Assembly: GCA_903928495.1 (NCBI GenBank)
Contig: CAIYQZ010000048.1
Span: forward strand, 124,001-188,000
Direction of reading: 5' to 3'
Length of the DNA stretch: 64,000 nt
Source of the DNA: an uncultured bacterium
GTDB lineage: Bacteria > Pseudomonadota > Gammaproteobacteria > Burkholderiales > Burkholderiaceae_C
Shown here: positions 29,702 to 38,389 of the stretch, piece by piece
Layout: the number at the start of each line of letters is the position of its first letter
Numbering within the stretch: the stretch's first letter is position 1
The notes under the pieces: model-generated
What the model was told of the DNA's origin: nothing
The model's database searches: none
Seen by the model: only the letters and a program-made list of their open reading frames with translations
Translations under genes and position numbers: made by a program

Positions 29702-30250
29702 TCAGTAACTCCGACCGGCCTTGTAGGCCGCACTCACACGGGCATTCAGATCGGCCACTTTGGCAATGGCCTGCATGGACCGGCTGACCTGTGCATGGGT
29801 GATGGCCAGGCCCAGTGCGTCGGCGGCGTCTGTGCCGGGCAGTCCGGGCAGTTGCAGCAGGCGGCGCACCATTTCCTGCACCTGCGGCTTGGCCGCTTTG
29901 CCGTGGCCCACCACAGCCTTTTTCATTTGCAACGCGGTGTATTCGCTCACGTCAAGGCCGCGTGCCACCAGAGCTGTCAGGCATGCTCCGCGAGCCTGGC
30001 CCAGCTTGAGCGTGGCCTGGGGGTCCACGTTCACGAACACGATTTCGCATGCCGACACGTCAGGCTCGTAGCGCTGTACTACCTCGCCGATGCCGTCGAA
30101 CAGCACTTTCAGCCGCTTTGGCAGCAGGCGGCTGTCCAGGTGTTTGGTGGTGATGGTGCCGCTGGCCACATAGCGTAACTGGCCGCCATCGCTGTCCACC
30201 ACGCCGAAACCGGTGGTCAGCAGGCCGGGGTCAATGCCCAGGATGCGCAT
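29702..30250 (-). CDS. ruvC: Holliday junction resolvase RuvC
   Basis: A 182-residue endonuclease that cuts Holliday junctions together with Ruv[19 protein letters not shown] (residues 3-19) carries the first catalytic Asp, [21 protein letters not shown] the second acidic residue and helix, and [12 protein letters not shown] (about 141-152) the last aspartates. Usual length. ruvA and ruvB are not in the window. It lies 3 bases downstream of the CdsA-like gene on the same strand. Confidence 0.96.
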   Translation of the reverse strand: MRILGIDPGLLTTGFGVVDSDGGQLRYVASGTITTKHLDSRLLPKRLKVLFDGIGEVVQRYEPDVSACEIVFVNVDPQATLKLGQARGACLTALVARGLDVSEYTALQMKKAVVGHGKAAKPQVQEMVRRLLQLPGLPGTDAADALGLAITHAQVSRSMQAIAKVADLNARVSAAYKAGRSY

Positions 30251-30253
30251 GGC

Positions 30254-31234
30254 TCATACCCCAAACGTCCAGCGCACCGACTGGAAAAACACTGGCGCGG
30301 CAAACGCCAGGGCATCCACGCGGTCAAGCAGGCCGCTGGCACCGGTGATGCCCTTACCTTGGCTGCCCCAGTTCTGCACCCCACGGTCGCGTTTGATGGC
30401 TTTCATCACCAGGTGCCCCAGCGTGCCTGCCACACAGGCCACCAGCGCCATGACGAATGCGCGGCCCGGGTTGAACGGTGTGATGCCCGCCAGCAACGCA
30501 CCCAGCACGGCCCCACCGCACACGCCCAGGCCCCAACTGCGCCAGTTGAAGCCCTGGCTGATGTGCGCCAGCGTGGGCGGGCGCTGGAGCCAGCGGCTGG
30601 CCAGGTGTTGCAGCAACATGCAGCTTTGCACCACCGCCACCAGAAAAAACACCAGGAATGCGCTGCGTCCCTCGAAGCCAGGGAATTCGAGCAGCAGCAA
30701 GGCGGGCACGTGGCTCAGGCCGTACACACACACCATGGTGCCCCACTGCAGTTTGGCGTTGCGTTCCAGAAAACGGTGCGGGTCGTTGCCCAGGCAGCTG
30801 ACCACCGGCACCGCCAGGAACACATACACCGGGATGAACACGGTGAACAGATTGAACTGTTGAGTGGCTACCAGGCTGTATTGGAGTGGCACGACCACAA
30901 AAAACAAGAGCACCAAAGCCTTGTGGTCCGTGCGGTGGGTGGGTGTCAGGCTGATGAATTCGCGCAGCGTCAACAACGAGCCCAGCGCAAACAGCCACGT
31001 GGCTGCCACCGGGCCGGACACCCAGCCCACCCAGAACACCCCCATCATGAGCCACGACCGGCGCACCATGTCTGCGGCGTGTCGCAGGTTGCGCCACCAG
31101 TCGTCGTTGCGGTCACGCTCGCGCAGCGACAGCAGAAACACCACCCCGCTGGCCAGTGCCAGAACGCCGAACACCGCCACAAACAGCAGGCTGATTTGCT
31201 GGTCGGGCGTGAGGCTGCGCAAAAAGCTGTTCAT
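30254..31234 (-). CDS. Phosphatidate cytidylyltransferase (CdsA family)
   Basis: A 326-residue polytopic membrane protein, about eight segments. The CdsA family makes CDP-diacylglycerol from phosphatidate and CTP. The C-terminal signature is clear: KRDRGVQNWGSQGKGITG followed by GLLDRVDALAFAAPVFF. Start ATG 31234 is chosen over an upstream in-frame Met at 31279 because the preceding acyltransferase gene ends at 31251. The acyltransferase just upstream would supply phosphatidate, so the two form a lipid unit. It may be a paralogue rather than the essential housekeeping CdsA, which in beta-proteobacteria usually lies in the frr-uppS-dxr region. Confidence 0.88.
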   Translation of the reverse strand: MNSFLRSLTPDQQISLLFVAVFGVLALASGVVFLLSLRERDRNDDWWRNLRHAADMVRRSWLMMGVFWVGWVSGPVAATWLFALGSLLTLREFISLTPTHRTDHKALVLLFFVVVPLQYSLVATQQFNLFTVFIPVYVFLAVPVVSCLGNDPHRFLERNAKLQWGTMVCVYGLSHVPALLLLEFPGFEGRSAFLVFFLVAVVQSCMLLQHLASRWLQRPPTLAHISQGFNWRSWGLGVCGGAVLGALLAGITPFNPGRAFVMALVACVAGTLGHLVMKAIKRDRGVQNWGSQGKGITGASGLLDRVDALAFAAPVFFQSVRWTFGV

Positions 31235-31250
31235 GGCTTGAGGGTTGCGT

Positions 31251-31868
31251 TCATTGGTCGCGCAGGGCCACCACGGCATCCCGGGCTCGGGTCAGGAAAG
31301 CGCCCCGTTCCTCGTCAGCGCCCAGCGCCACGGGGGCTCCGAACGTGACCGAGCACAGCATGGGCACCGGCACCACCTCGCCCTTGGGCATGAGGCGCTG
31401 CACATTGTTGATCCACGCGGGCACCAGCACCACGTTGGGAAACTGCCGCGCCAGGTTGTAGAGCCCAGCCTTGAACGCTTGGGGTTCCCCCGTGTGACCA
31501 CGTGTGCCTTCGGGAAACAGGATGATGGAGTCCCCTTGTTCCAGCGCCTGGATGAGCGGCTCCAGCGGGTCGCTGTCATCGGTGCGGGTGCGGTCCACAT
31601 ACACCGCGTTGAACACCTGACCCGTGATCCACGCCCTCAGCGGGCTCGAAGTCCAGTAGTCTTTGGCGGCAATGGGCCGGGTGATGCCCCGCAGTTCCTG
31701 CGGCAACGCGGCCCAGATCATCACCAGGTCGGCATGGCTCTGGTGGTTGGCAAAGTAGATGCGCTGCTCAGCCTTGGGTGGACACCCCAGCCAGCGCGCC
31801 TGTGCACCGGTGAGCAAACGCACGAAGCCCAGCAACAGCCAGCCGAAGATGCGCGCCGAATGGCTCAT
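31251..31868 (-). CDS. Lysophospholipid acyltransferase (PlsC family)
   Basis: A 205-residue 1-acylglycerol-3-phosphate acyltransferase family member, adding an acyl chain to lysophospholipid. Motif I NHQSHAD (residues about 41-47, HxxxxD) and motif III FPEGTRG (about 117-123) are intact; the N-terminus is a short hydrophobic anchor (IFGWLLLGFVRLL). Start ATG at 31868 overlaps the mtgA stop by 4 bases. The following CdsA-family gene uses the product type it makes. Confidence 0.9.
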   Translation of the reverse strand: MSHSARIFGWLLLGFVRLLTGAQARWLGCPPKAEQRIYFANHQSHADLVMIWAALPQELRGITRPIAAKDYWTSSPLRAWITGQVFNAVYVDRTRTDDSDPLEPLIQALEQGDSIILFPEGTRGHTGEPQAFKAGLYNLARQFPNVVLVPAWINNVQRLMPKGEVVPVPMLCSVTFGAPVALGADEERGAFLTRARDAVVALRDQ

Positions 31869-32608
31869 GGCAGCACCGCCGAGTTCATGCGGGCCAGGAC
31901 GGTGGCGGTGCGCCGGTTGAGGTACGGCGAACTGGGCCTGCGTTCGAAAAATTTGGGCGCGGGCAGCATCACGGCCAGCCGGGCTGCCTGCTCGGCGCTG
32001 AGCGCCTTGGCTGGCACACCGAAGTACCGCTGGGCGGCCGCTTCGGCACCGAACACGCCGTCGCCCCATTCCACGCTGTTGAGGTAAATCTCCAGAATGC
32101 GTTGCTTGCTCAGGAAGGCCTCCAGCATGAACGCCAACACCAGCTCCTGCGCTTTGCGGGGCAGCAACCGTTCGCCGGACAGCAACAGGTTTTTGGCCAG
32201 TTGCTGTGTGATGGTGGAGCCACCCACCACTTTCACGGGTTTGTCGCTGCCCCGTTTCTGGGCCAGGGCCTCGCGCTTCTGGTTGCGCGCCCAGGCCGAC
32301 TCGATGGCGGCCCAGTCCACGCCGGGGTGGTTGGCAAAGCCGTCGTCTTCCGAAGCGATGACCGCGCGCTTCAGGTGCGGCGACATGCGGTCGGCATCCA
32401 CCCATTGTTGTCCCCAGGGGCGCTGCGGGCTGCTGCCGGGTTCGTTCATGCGCCGCCAGGCTTCCGACCGCATGAAGGCGGTGCTCTGCGGGTCGACCCA
32501 TGCCATCAGCGCGATGCGCGCTGCAAAAAACAGCTGCAGACACAGCAGGGCCAGCAGCATCCACAGCAGCCAGCGCCCGACAAACGACAACCAACCCGGT
32601 GTTTTCAT
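31865..32608 (-). CDS. mtgA: Monofunctional biosynthetic peptidoglycan transglycosylase MtgA
   Basis: A 247-residue GT51 glycosyltransferase that polymerises lipid II without a transpeptidase domain. One N-terminal membrane segment (residues 11-36), the catalytic glutamate motif ASEDDGFANHPGVDW (about 85-99), KVVGGSTITQQLAKNL (about 122-137) and RKAQELVLAFMLE. Transcribed after aroE with a 12-base gap. Complements the FtsW, RodA and class A synthases. Confidence 0.96.
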   Translation of the reverse strand: MKTPGWLSFVGRWLLWMLLALLCLQLFFAARIALMAWVDPQSTAFMRSEAWRRMNEPGSSPQRPWGQQWVDADRMSPHLKRAVIASEDDGFANHPGVDWAAIESAWARNQKREALAQKRGSDKPVKVVGGSTITQQLAKNLLLSGERLLPRKAQELVLAFMLEAFLSKQRILEIYLNSVEWGDGVFGAEAAAQRYFGVPAKALSAEQAARLAVMLPAPKFFERRPSSPYLNRRTATVLARMNSAVLP

Positions 32609-32620
32609 GGGCGTGTGGGG

Positions 32621-33490
32621 TCAGGTTTGAGGTGGGCGTGCCAGCACAGCCGACAACTCGGCCAGCACCTGCGCACCCGGTGGGCGCACGCCGCGCCACA
32701 GTTCGAACGCCGCCGCCGCTTGCTCGACCAGCATGCCCAGGCCGTCACGTCCGGTGGCGCCGTGCCGGGCGGCCCAAGCCAGGAAGGGCTGGGCGGCGGG
32801 GCCGTACATCATGTCCACCACCAGTGCGCCGGGGCGCAGCACGCTGTCTGGTGCGGGAATATCTCCCTGTCCCAAGCTGCTGGCTGTGGCATTCAAAATC
32901 ACATCAAAAACACCTTCCAGCGCTTGACTGGTATGGCTTTTAAGCTCGCATTTATTGTTCTTGGCGTGTGCGGCGTGGCTGGCCACCAATGCGTCCGCCT
33001 TGGCGGGGGTGCGGTTGCACACCACCAGCTCGCGGGGCTGCTCGTCCAGCAGCGGGCCCAGCACACCGGCGGCGGCACCACCCGCGCCCAGCAGCAACAC
33101 GCGTGCACCGCGCAGGGGTACGCCCGCGTTCACGGTGATGTCGCGCACCAGGCCTACGCCGTCGGTGTTGTCGCCCAGCACCTCATCGCCCCGCAACACC
33201 AGGGTGTTGCAGGCACCTGCCAGGGTGGCGCGCTGCGTGTGGTGCGTGGCAGCGGCGAAGGCCTCGAACTTGAAAGGCACCGTCACGTTGCAACCTTTCA
33301 CACCTTGTTGGCGCAGCGCGACCAGGGTGGAAGCAAACCCGTCGAGCGGCGTGAGGTGCTTCTCATAGGTCAGTGCCTGGCCCGTCAACTCCGCAAACCG
33401 GGCGTGTATCCAGGGCGAGCGGCTGTGCTCGACCGGGTTGCCCATGACAACGTAGCGGTCGGTGTGCGGGCCAGTGGTGGGCGTGTTCAT
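32621..33490 (-). CDS. aroE: Shikimate dehydrogenase AroE
   Basis: A 289-residue NADPH-dependent enzyme that reduces 3-dehydroshikimate in aromatic amino acid synthesis. GNPVEHSRSPWIHARF (residues 17-32), NVTVPFKFEAF with the catalytic Lys, NTDGVGLVRDI, the glycine-rich GAGGAAAGV (about 135-143) and the NATASSLGQGDIP motif. Residues 182-197 (ELKSHTSQALEGVFDV) are encoded by a copy of the dispersed repeat, directly before NATASS, with the frame kept. Start overlaps the TonB-like gene by 4 bases. Confidence 0.95.
   Translation of the reverse strand: MNTPTTGPHTDRYVVMGNPVEHSRSPWIHARFAELTGQALTYEKHLTPLDGFASTLVALRQQGVKGCNVTVPFKFEAFAAATHHTQRATLAGACNTLVLRGDEVLGDNTDGVGLVRDITVNAGVPLRGARVLLLGAGGAAAGVLGPLLDEQPRELVVCNRTPAKADALVASHAAHAKNNKCELKSHTSQALEGVFDVILNATASSLGQGDIPAPDSVLRPGALVVDMMYGPAAQPFLAWAARHGATGRDGLGMLVEQAAAAFELWRGVRPPGAQVLAELSAVLARPPQT
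32901..32946 (-). repeat. Dispersed repeat copy D, inside aroE
   Basis: Read on the minus strand: AGCTTAAAAGCC, ATACCAGTCAAGCGCTGG, AAGG and a T-rich end. The core differs from copy G (ATACCATCAAGCGCTGG at 59951) by a single inserted G. It is translated as residues 182-197 of AroE. Confidence 0.65.
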
Positions 33491-34380
33491 TGGGATGAGA
33501 GCGTGGTGTTGAGGGTTTCGTCGCGGGTGAACCGGAAACGGGACACCACCACGATCTGGTCTGCCCGCCGGCGCATGGCGTCGCTGAACGGACCGAAGCT
33601 CAGCCCTCGCACGATGGCCTGTGCGCGGCGGTCGAGCACGGGCTTGCCTGAAGACTGCACCACTTCGGTGGACAACACGCGGCCCGTGTGGTCCAGGGTG
33701 ATGACCATGGTCAGCTCGCCATACAGTTTTTTGCCGCCGACTTCCGGGAAGTTGGCTGTGCCCTGGTCTTCGATCTTGCGGCGCAACGCGTCGTAGTAAA
33801 CGGCATACACCTCTTCGCGAGTGGCCGGGCTCACATAGCGTTTGCGCGGGCGGGCGTTTTCTTCGTTGACGCGTTTTTCGATCTCGGCCAGCAACTGGAT
33901 GAGTTGCTGGCGCTTGAGTTCGCGTTCCCGCTCCGCCGGTGTGAGTGCCGGTGCCTGGGGCTGGGGCGGCGCCAGGGTGGCCAGTTGTTTTTTGAGCTGT
34001 GCCAGCAGTTGGGACTGCTGTTCCTTCAGGGCTTCGAGCCGCTGCTCATCGGGCTCGGGTGTGTCACCGGCCCGCAGTTTGCCTGTTGGCGGCAGGGGTG
34101 AGGTGGCACGGCCCTTGGCCGCTTCACCGCCGCCGGCCAACGATGCCTGCGCAATGGCTTGGGCCTTGTCAGGGCGCTCGTTGCTTTTGGCGTTGACCAA
34201 AATCACTTCCAGCGGTGTGTCCTGAAACACCCGGTTGAAGGCTTCGGGGTTGACGAAACGGATGCTCAGCAACACCACATGCAGCGCCACGGACACCGCC
34301 AGCGCCCAGTGCAGCGTGGTCAGCCCGCTCAGCGAGAAGCGGGGCAGACCAGGCAGCGGGGGCAGGCGCAGGCTGGACAC
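33487..34380 (-). CDS. TonB-like protein with coiled-coil spacer
   Basis: 297 residues, start GTG 34380. One membrane segment near the N-terminus (residues 22-43, TLHWALAVSVALHVVLLSI), a periplasmic linker, a Lys/Gln/Glu-rich coiled coil (about 110-175) and a C-terminal TonB-like domain (GELTMVITLDHTGRVLSTEV, FGPFSDAMRR). TonB proteins transmit proton-motive force to outer-membrane receptors, but no exbB, exbD or receptor gene lies nearby, and the gene overlaps aroE. It could be a TolA/TonB relative with a different role. Confidence 0.8.
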   Translation of the reverse strand: MSSLRLPPLPGLPRFSLSGLTTLHWALAVSVALHVVLLSIRFVNPEAFNRVFQDTPLEVILVNAKSNERPDKAQAIAQASLAGGGEAAKGRATSPLPPTGKLRAGDTPEPDEQRLEALKEQQSQLLAQLKKQLATLAPPQPQAPALTPAERERELKRQQLIQLLAEIEKRVNEENARPRKRYVSPATREEVYAVYYDALRRKIEDQGTANFPEVGGKKLYGELTMVITLDHTGRVLSTEVVQSSGKPVLDRRAQAIVRGLSFGPFSDAMRRRADQIVVVSRFRFTRDETLNTTLSSQ

Positions 34381-34394
34381 GGTGGGCTGTTTGG

Positions 34395-36485
34395 TCAGTC
34401 GGCAGTGGCGGATTGGGCCGTGGGGGCGGGGGCTTCTTCGCCGCTCTCCATGTCCACTGCGATGGCAATGGGGCCACCCAGGTCTTCCAGGTCATCGCCC
34501 TCGCTGTCGTCGGTGGTTTCGGCACCGGTGTCAGCGCTGATTTGTGCGTCCAGCCGCTCGACCACGGTGCCGCCAATGTCCAGGCTGATGTCGTCCACTG
34601 CGCCGAACTTCACCCGCACGCGGGCGTTGCGTGGCAGGCCGTCGGTGCCCATCACGCCCAGTACCAGGGGCAGGGTGTCGGCGCGCACCACGCCGTCTTT
34701 GATGACGGCGCCCTCGATCTCGGTGATGCCGGCCTGTGTCAGGTGCTTGAGCGTCCAGTAACGCTCCATGCCGTTCTGGAACTGGTTGTAGGCGGTGTAG
34801 GCTGCGTCAAACCCGCTGATGATGGAAAACAGCGCCGCGTCTTTGGGTTTGAACGGTGCCTTCAGGGCTGCCAGGTTGCCATGGCGCGCGCAGGCAATGA
34901 TCTGCCACTGGTTCACCAAGTCGGTGTAGCGGCGCAGGGGCGAGGTGCTCCACGCATAGCACTTCACCCCAATGCCTGCGTGGGGCTGTGCCTTGGTGCC
35001 CATGCGCACCTTCACGCCGGGTGCCAGGCTGGCCTGGCTGCGGTAAATGCCCGGCACACCGGTGTCGGCCAGCAATTGGCCCCAGGTGCTGTTGGCCACG
35101 ATCATGGCTTCGGCCACGATGAGGTCGAGCGGCGAGCCCCGGCGGCGTGTGCCGATGAGCACGGTTTCGTCGCCCACCGGACCTTTGTCGGCGTCCACGG
35201 GCGCGCCCAGTTTGAAGGTGTAGTCGGGGCGGTTGAAGTTTTCGGGTTTGCCGCGCACCACCTCGCGCTGTGCTTTCAGGTGTTTGGCCAGCTTGTGCAA
35301 AAACCGCAGCTCGTGCGCCCAGGTCAGCGCCACGTGGGTGCCCTCGCTCACATCGGGCACGGGGTCGGTGCTGTCAAAAAACGCATCGGTCAGCACATCG
35401 TCGAGCTGGTCGTGGCGCAGGTTGGCCGCAATGGGCACCCGCTCGGTCAGCGTGCGCGTGCCGGTGAAAGCCAAGGTGGCTTCGTCAATGGTCACGTACA
35501 GCGACAGGGCAGGGCAGTCGCGCCCCTCTTGCAGGGTGTAGGTCTGCACCACCTCGTCGGGCAACATGGTGACCTTGTGGCCTGGCATGTAAACGGTGGA
35601 GAGGCGGTGGCGGGCCACCTGGTCGATGGGGCTGTCGGGTGTGATGGCCAGACCGGGCGCAGCAATGTGGATGCCCAGCGTGACCGTGCCTGTGCCCAGA
35701 CCCTGAATGGACAGGGCATCGTCAATTTCGGTGGTGGCCGAGTCGTCCACCGAAAACGCACGCACAGCGGCCAGCGGGAGCTCGTCGGTGATGGGTGGGG
35801 CTTGCAGCGCCGGAAAGCCTGTCCCGCGTGGAAAGTGCTCGAACAGAAACCGCTGCCAGTGGAACTGGTAGGCATTGGCAATGGCACCCACAGCCTTCAG
35901 CATGACCAACGGGGCGGTGTGCGTTTGTTTGGCGGCCTCGACCACGGCCTTGTATTCGGGCGCGTTTTTGTCGGGCTTGAACAAAATTTTGTACAGCTGC
36001 TCGCGCACCGACGCGGGGCACTGGCCGCTGGCCAGCTCTTGCGTCCACTGGTCAATTTGAGCTTGAACGGCCTTTTTCTTTTCAATGGCGGCCAGGGCCT
36101 GCTGGATTTGTTCCTGAGGGGCCTTGCGGAAGCGTCCTTTGCCGGCACGGCGGAAGTAATGCGGCGCGTCAAACAGGGCCAGCAGCATGGCCACCTGTTC
36201 GTCCAGCGGCGCGTTGTCTGAAAAATAGTCTCGGGCCAGGTCGGCAAAACCGAATTCGTCTTCAGGTGCAAATTCCCAAGCCATCTCCAGCTCGATGCCG
36301 GTGGCCTTGGCCTGGGCGGCGGCCATCAGGGCAGCGGGTTGGGGCTTGTCGAACTTCAGCAATGTGTTGGCTGATTTGACTTTCACGCGTTTGCCCGAGT
36401 CCAGCTCAACTTGCGAGCTGCTTTCTGCCTCGGACAGGATGCGACCGGTCATGAACTTGCCGGCTTCTTCAAACAGGGCGAACAC
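34395..36485 (-). CDS. RNB-domain ribonuclease (RNase II/R family)
   Basis: 696 residues, start GTG 36485 giving MFALFEEAGKF. The N-terminal part (1-230) lacks clear cold-shock domains; the RNB catalytic domain starts about residue 240 with AFSVDDSATTEIDDALSI, whose aspartates bind metal, and continues through HKVTMLPDEVVQTYTLQEG and the RRYTDLVNQWQ segment. A weak S1-like end (RVRVKFGAVDDISLDI) is followed by an acidic tail. It should be a 3'-5' exoribonuclease, but differs from classical RNase R in architecture and length. Transcribed toward the TonB-like gene. Confidence 0.85.
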   Translation of the reverse strand: MFALFEEAGKFMTGRILSEAESSSQVELDSGKRVKVKSANTLLKFDKPQPAALMAAAQAKATGIELEMAWEFAPEDEFGFADLARDYFSDNAPLDEQVAMLLALFDAPHYFRRAGKGRFRKAPQEQIQQALAAIEKKKAVQAQIDQWTQELASGQCPASVREQLYKILFKPDKNAPEYKAVVEAAKQTHTAPLVMLKAVGAIANAYQFHWQRFLFEHFPRGTGFPALQAPPITDELPLAAVRAFSVDDSATTEIDDALSIQGLGTGTVTLGIHIAAPGLAITPDSPIDQVARHRLSTVYMPGHKVTMLPDEVVQTYTLQEGRDCPALSLYVTIDEATLAFTGTRTLTERVPIAANLRHDQLDDVLTDAFFDSTDPVPDVSEGTHVALTWAHELRFLHKLAKHLKAQREVVRGKPENFNRPDYTFKLGAPVDADKGPVGDETVLIGTRRRGSPLDLIVAEAMIVANSTWGQLLADTGVPGIYRSQASLAPGVKVRMGTKAQPHAGIGVKCYAWSTSPLRRYTDLVNQWQIIACARHGNLAALKAPFKPKDAALFSIISGFDAAYTAYNQFQNGMERYWTLKHLTQAGITEIEGAVIKDGVVRADTLPLVLGVMGTDGLPRNARVRVKFGAVDDISLDIGGTVVERLDAQISADTGAETTDDSEGDDLEDLGGPIAIAVDMESGEEAPAPTAQSATAD

Positions 36486-36578
36486 AGGGGGTCTTTCAGT
36501 GGGGCGCCACCCATGGGTTGCCGGGTGGCAAGGGGCTCTGGCGCAAGGGCCGCAGTGTATCGCCGCAGGGGCGTGCGG

Positions 36579-37187
36579 TCAGGCGGGGGGCGCCAGGCGC
36601 AGGTGCGCCAGCATGTCGGGCAGGTGGGTATCAAAGTCGCTCAGCGCGTGGTCCGAGCCTTGCACCACGCGCAGGTCGCAGCTTGCGTAGCGGGCTTGCA
36701 TGGTGCGCCAGTCCAGCACCTCGTCGCCTGTGGCCGCCCACACCTGATATCGCTGCGGCTGGGTGAGTGGGCCGCAGGTCAGGGCGCGCAATTCATCCAC
36801 AAACTCGGCTCGGAAGAAGAATCGGTCTTCTGGGTTGTGCCACGCCGTTTGCTCGCCAATGTACTGGGCCAGGCTGCTGGCGGGGTCGGTGGACGGGTTG
36901 ACCAGCACCACCGGGGACTGTGCACCCGCTACCAGGCTTTCGGCCACCCAGGTGGCGTAAAAGCCCCCCAATGACGACCCCATCACCGCTGTGCCTTCAG
37001 CAGGCCAGTCCGCCAGACCCTGGGCCACCAGAGCCATGGCCTCGGCGGGCGAGGGGGGCAGCTGAGGGCACCACCAGGTGACGTCTGGACGGTGGGTTGC
37101 CACCCAGGAGGCCATTTTTTGCGCCTTCATGGAACTGGGTGACGAGCGGAAGCCGTGCAGGTACAACAGGTGGGTGGTGGCGGGCAT
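36579..37187 (-). CDS. YqiA/YcfP-family alpha/beta hydrolase
   Basis: A 202-residue alpha/beta-fold protein. LLYLHGFRSSPSS (residues 7-19) and the nucleophile elbow GSSLGGFYA (about 67-75) match the YqiA family of small esterases; Asp and His follow in GDEVLDW and QGSDHALSDF. Start ATG 37187 is used rather than the upstream Met at 37220. It is divergent from rodA with only 47 bases between. Substrate unknown. Confidence 0.87.
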   Translation of the reverse strand: MPATTHLLYLHGFRSSPSSMKAQKMASWVATHRPDVTWWCPQLPPSPAEAMALVAQGLADWPAEGTAVMGSSLGGFYATWVAESLVAGAQSPVVLVNPSTDPASSLAQYIGEQTAWHNPEDRFFFRAEFVDELRALTCGPLTQPQRYQVWAATGDEVLDWRTMQARYASCDLRVVQGSDHALSDFDTHLPDMLAHLRLAPPA

Positions 37188-37234
37188 GGGGCAAGCGAAA
37201 AGAGACCAGTCGGGGTGCATTCGATAATAGGGGC

Positions 37235-38389
37235 ATGCCTGTCGTCATCAACCAGCCCTCTGTGTGGCAACGTGTGTCCCCGTTTTTCCGAGGGTTTGAC
37301 GGACCGTTGCTGCTGGCGGTGCTGCTGCTGTGTGTGCTCGGCCTGTTGACCATGTATTCAGTGGGGTTTGACCACGGCACCCGTTTCTCTGACCACGCAC
37401 GCAACATGCTGATTGCTGTTGCTGTGGTGTTTGTGGTGGCACAGGTGCCACCGCAGCGGCTCATGACGGTGGCTGTGCCGCTGTATGTGGCTGGTGTGGT
37501 CCTGCTGCTGGCGGTGGAGTTTTTCGGCATCACCAAAAAAGGTGCCACACGCTGGGTGAACGTGGGGGTGGTGATCCAGCCCAGCGAAATCATGAAAATG
37601 GCTTTGCCTCTGATGCTGGCGTGGTGGTTTCAGCGGCGCGAGGGCCAGTTGCGCCCGTTTGACTTCGCGGTGGCGGGAGGGCTTTTGCTGCTGCCGGTGG
37701 GCCTGATCATGAAGCAGCCCGACCTGGGTACCGCCCTGCTGGTGATGTCGGCCGGGCTGTTCGTCATCTTTTTTGCAGGGCTGAGCTGGAAGCTGATCGT
37801 GCCGCCGGTGCTGCTGGGCGTGGTGGGCATCACGCTGCTGGTGGGTTTCAGTGACTCGCTGTGTCAACCCGGTGTGGACTGGCACGTGCTGCACGACTAC
37901 CAGAAGCAACGCGTCTGCACGCTGATGGACCCCACGCGTGACCCGCTGGGCAAGGGCTTCCACACCATTCAGGGGATGATTGCCATTGGGTCGGGCGGGG
38001 TGTGGGGTAAGGGCTTCATGCAAGGCACTCAGACGCACCTGGAGTTCATCCCCGAACGCACCACCGATTTCATTTTTGCGGCCTTTTCCGAAGAATTTGG
38101 CCTGTTGGGTGTGCTGGGGTTGATGGCCTGCTTCATTTTTCTGGTGGGCCGGGGATTGGTGATTGCCATGGAAGCCCCCACGCTGTTCGCCCGCTTGCTG
38201 GCCGGGGCCATTTCGCTTATCTTTTTTGTATACGCGTTTGTGAACATGGGCATGGTCAGCGGCATCCTGCCGGTGGTGGGTGTGCCCTTGCCGTTCATCA
38301 GTTATGGGGGCACGGCCATGGTCACGCTGGGACTGGGGGTGGGCATGCTGATGTCGATTGCCAAGGCCAAACGGCTGGTTCAAACATGA
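37235..38389 (+). CDS. rodA: Rod-shape peptidoglycan glycosyltransferase RodA
   Basis: A 384-residue SEDS membrane protein that polymerises peptidoglycan along the cell side wall with PBP2. About ten membrane segments; signatures GATRWVNVG, IQPSEIMKMALPLMLAW, QPDLGTALLV, HLEFIPERTTDFIFAAFSEE and LPFISYGGTAMVT. ATG 37235 fits the family start; the frame upstream is a shadow over the YqiA gene. A GATAAT hexamer at 37223-37228 lies so close to the ATG that a transcript starting from it would be almost leaderless. mreBCD and mrdA are not in the window. Confidence 0.95.
   Translation: MPVVINQPSVWQRVSPFFRGFDGPLLLAVLLLCVLGLLTMYSVGFDHGTRFSDHARNMLIAVAVVFVVAQVPPQRLMTVAVPLYVAGVVLLLAVEFFGITKKGATRWVNVGVVIQPSEIMKMALPLMLAWWFQRREGQLRPFDFAVAGGLLLLPVGLIMKQPDLGTALLVMSAGLFVIFFAGLSWKLIVPPVLLGVVGITLLVGFSDSLCQPGVDWHVLHDYQKQRVCTLMDPTRDPLGKGFHTIQGMIAIGSGGVWGKGFMQGTQTHLEFIPERTTDFIFAAFSEEFGLLGVLGLMACFIFLVGRGLVIAMEAPTLFARLLAGAISLIFFVYAFVNMGMVSGILPVVGVPLPFISYGGTAMVTLGLGVGMLMSIAKAKRLVQT

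Noticed and set aside
34413-36221. 602-codon plus-strand frame opposite the RNB nuclease gene
   Set aside because: It mirrors GC-rich codon bias of the real minus-strand gene and shows no recognisable domain; a Gly/His/Val-rich shadow.
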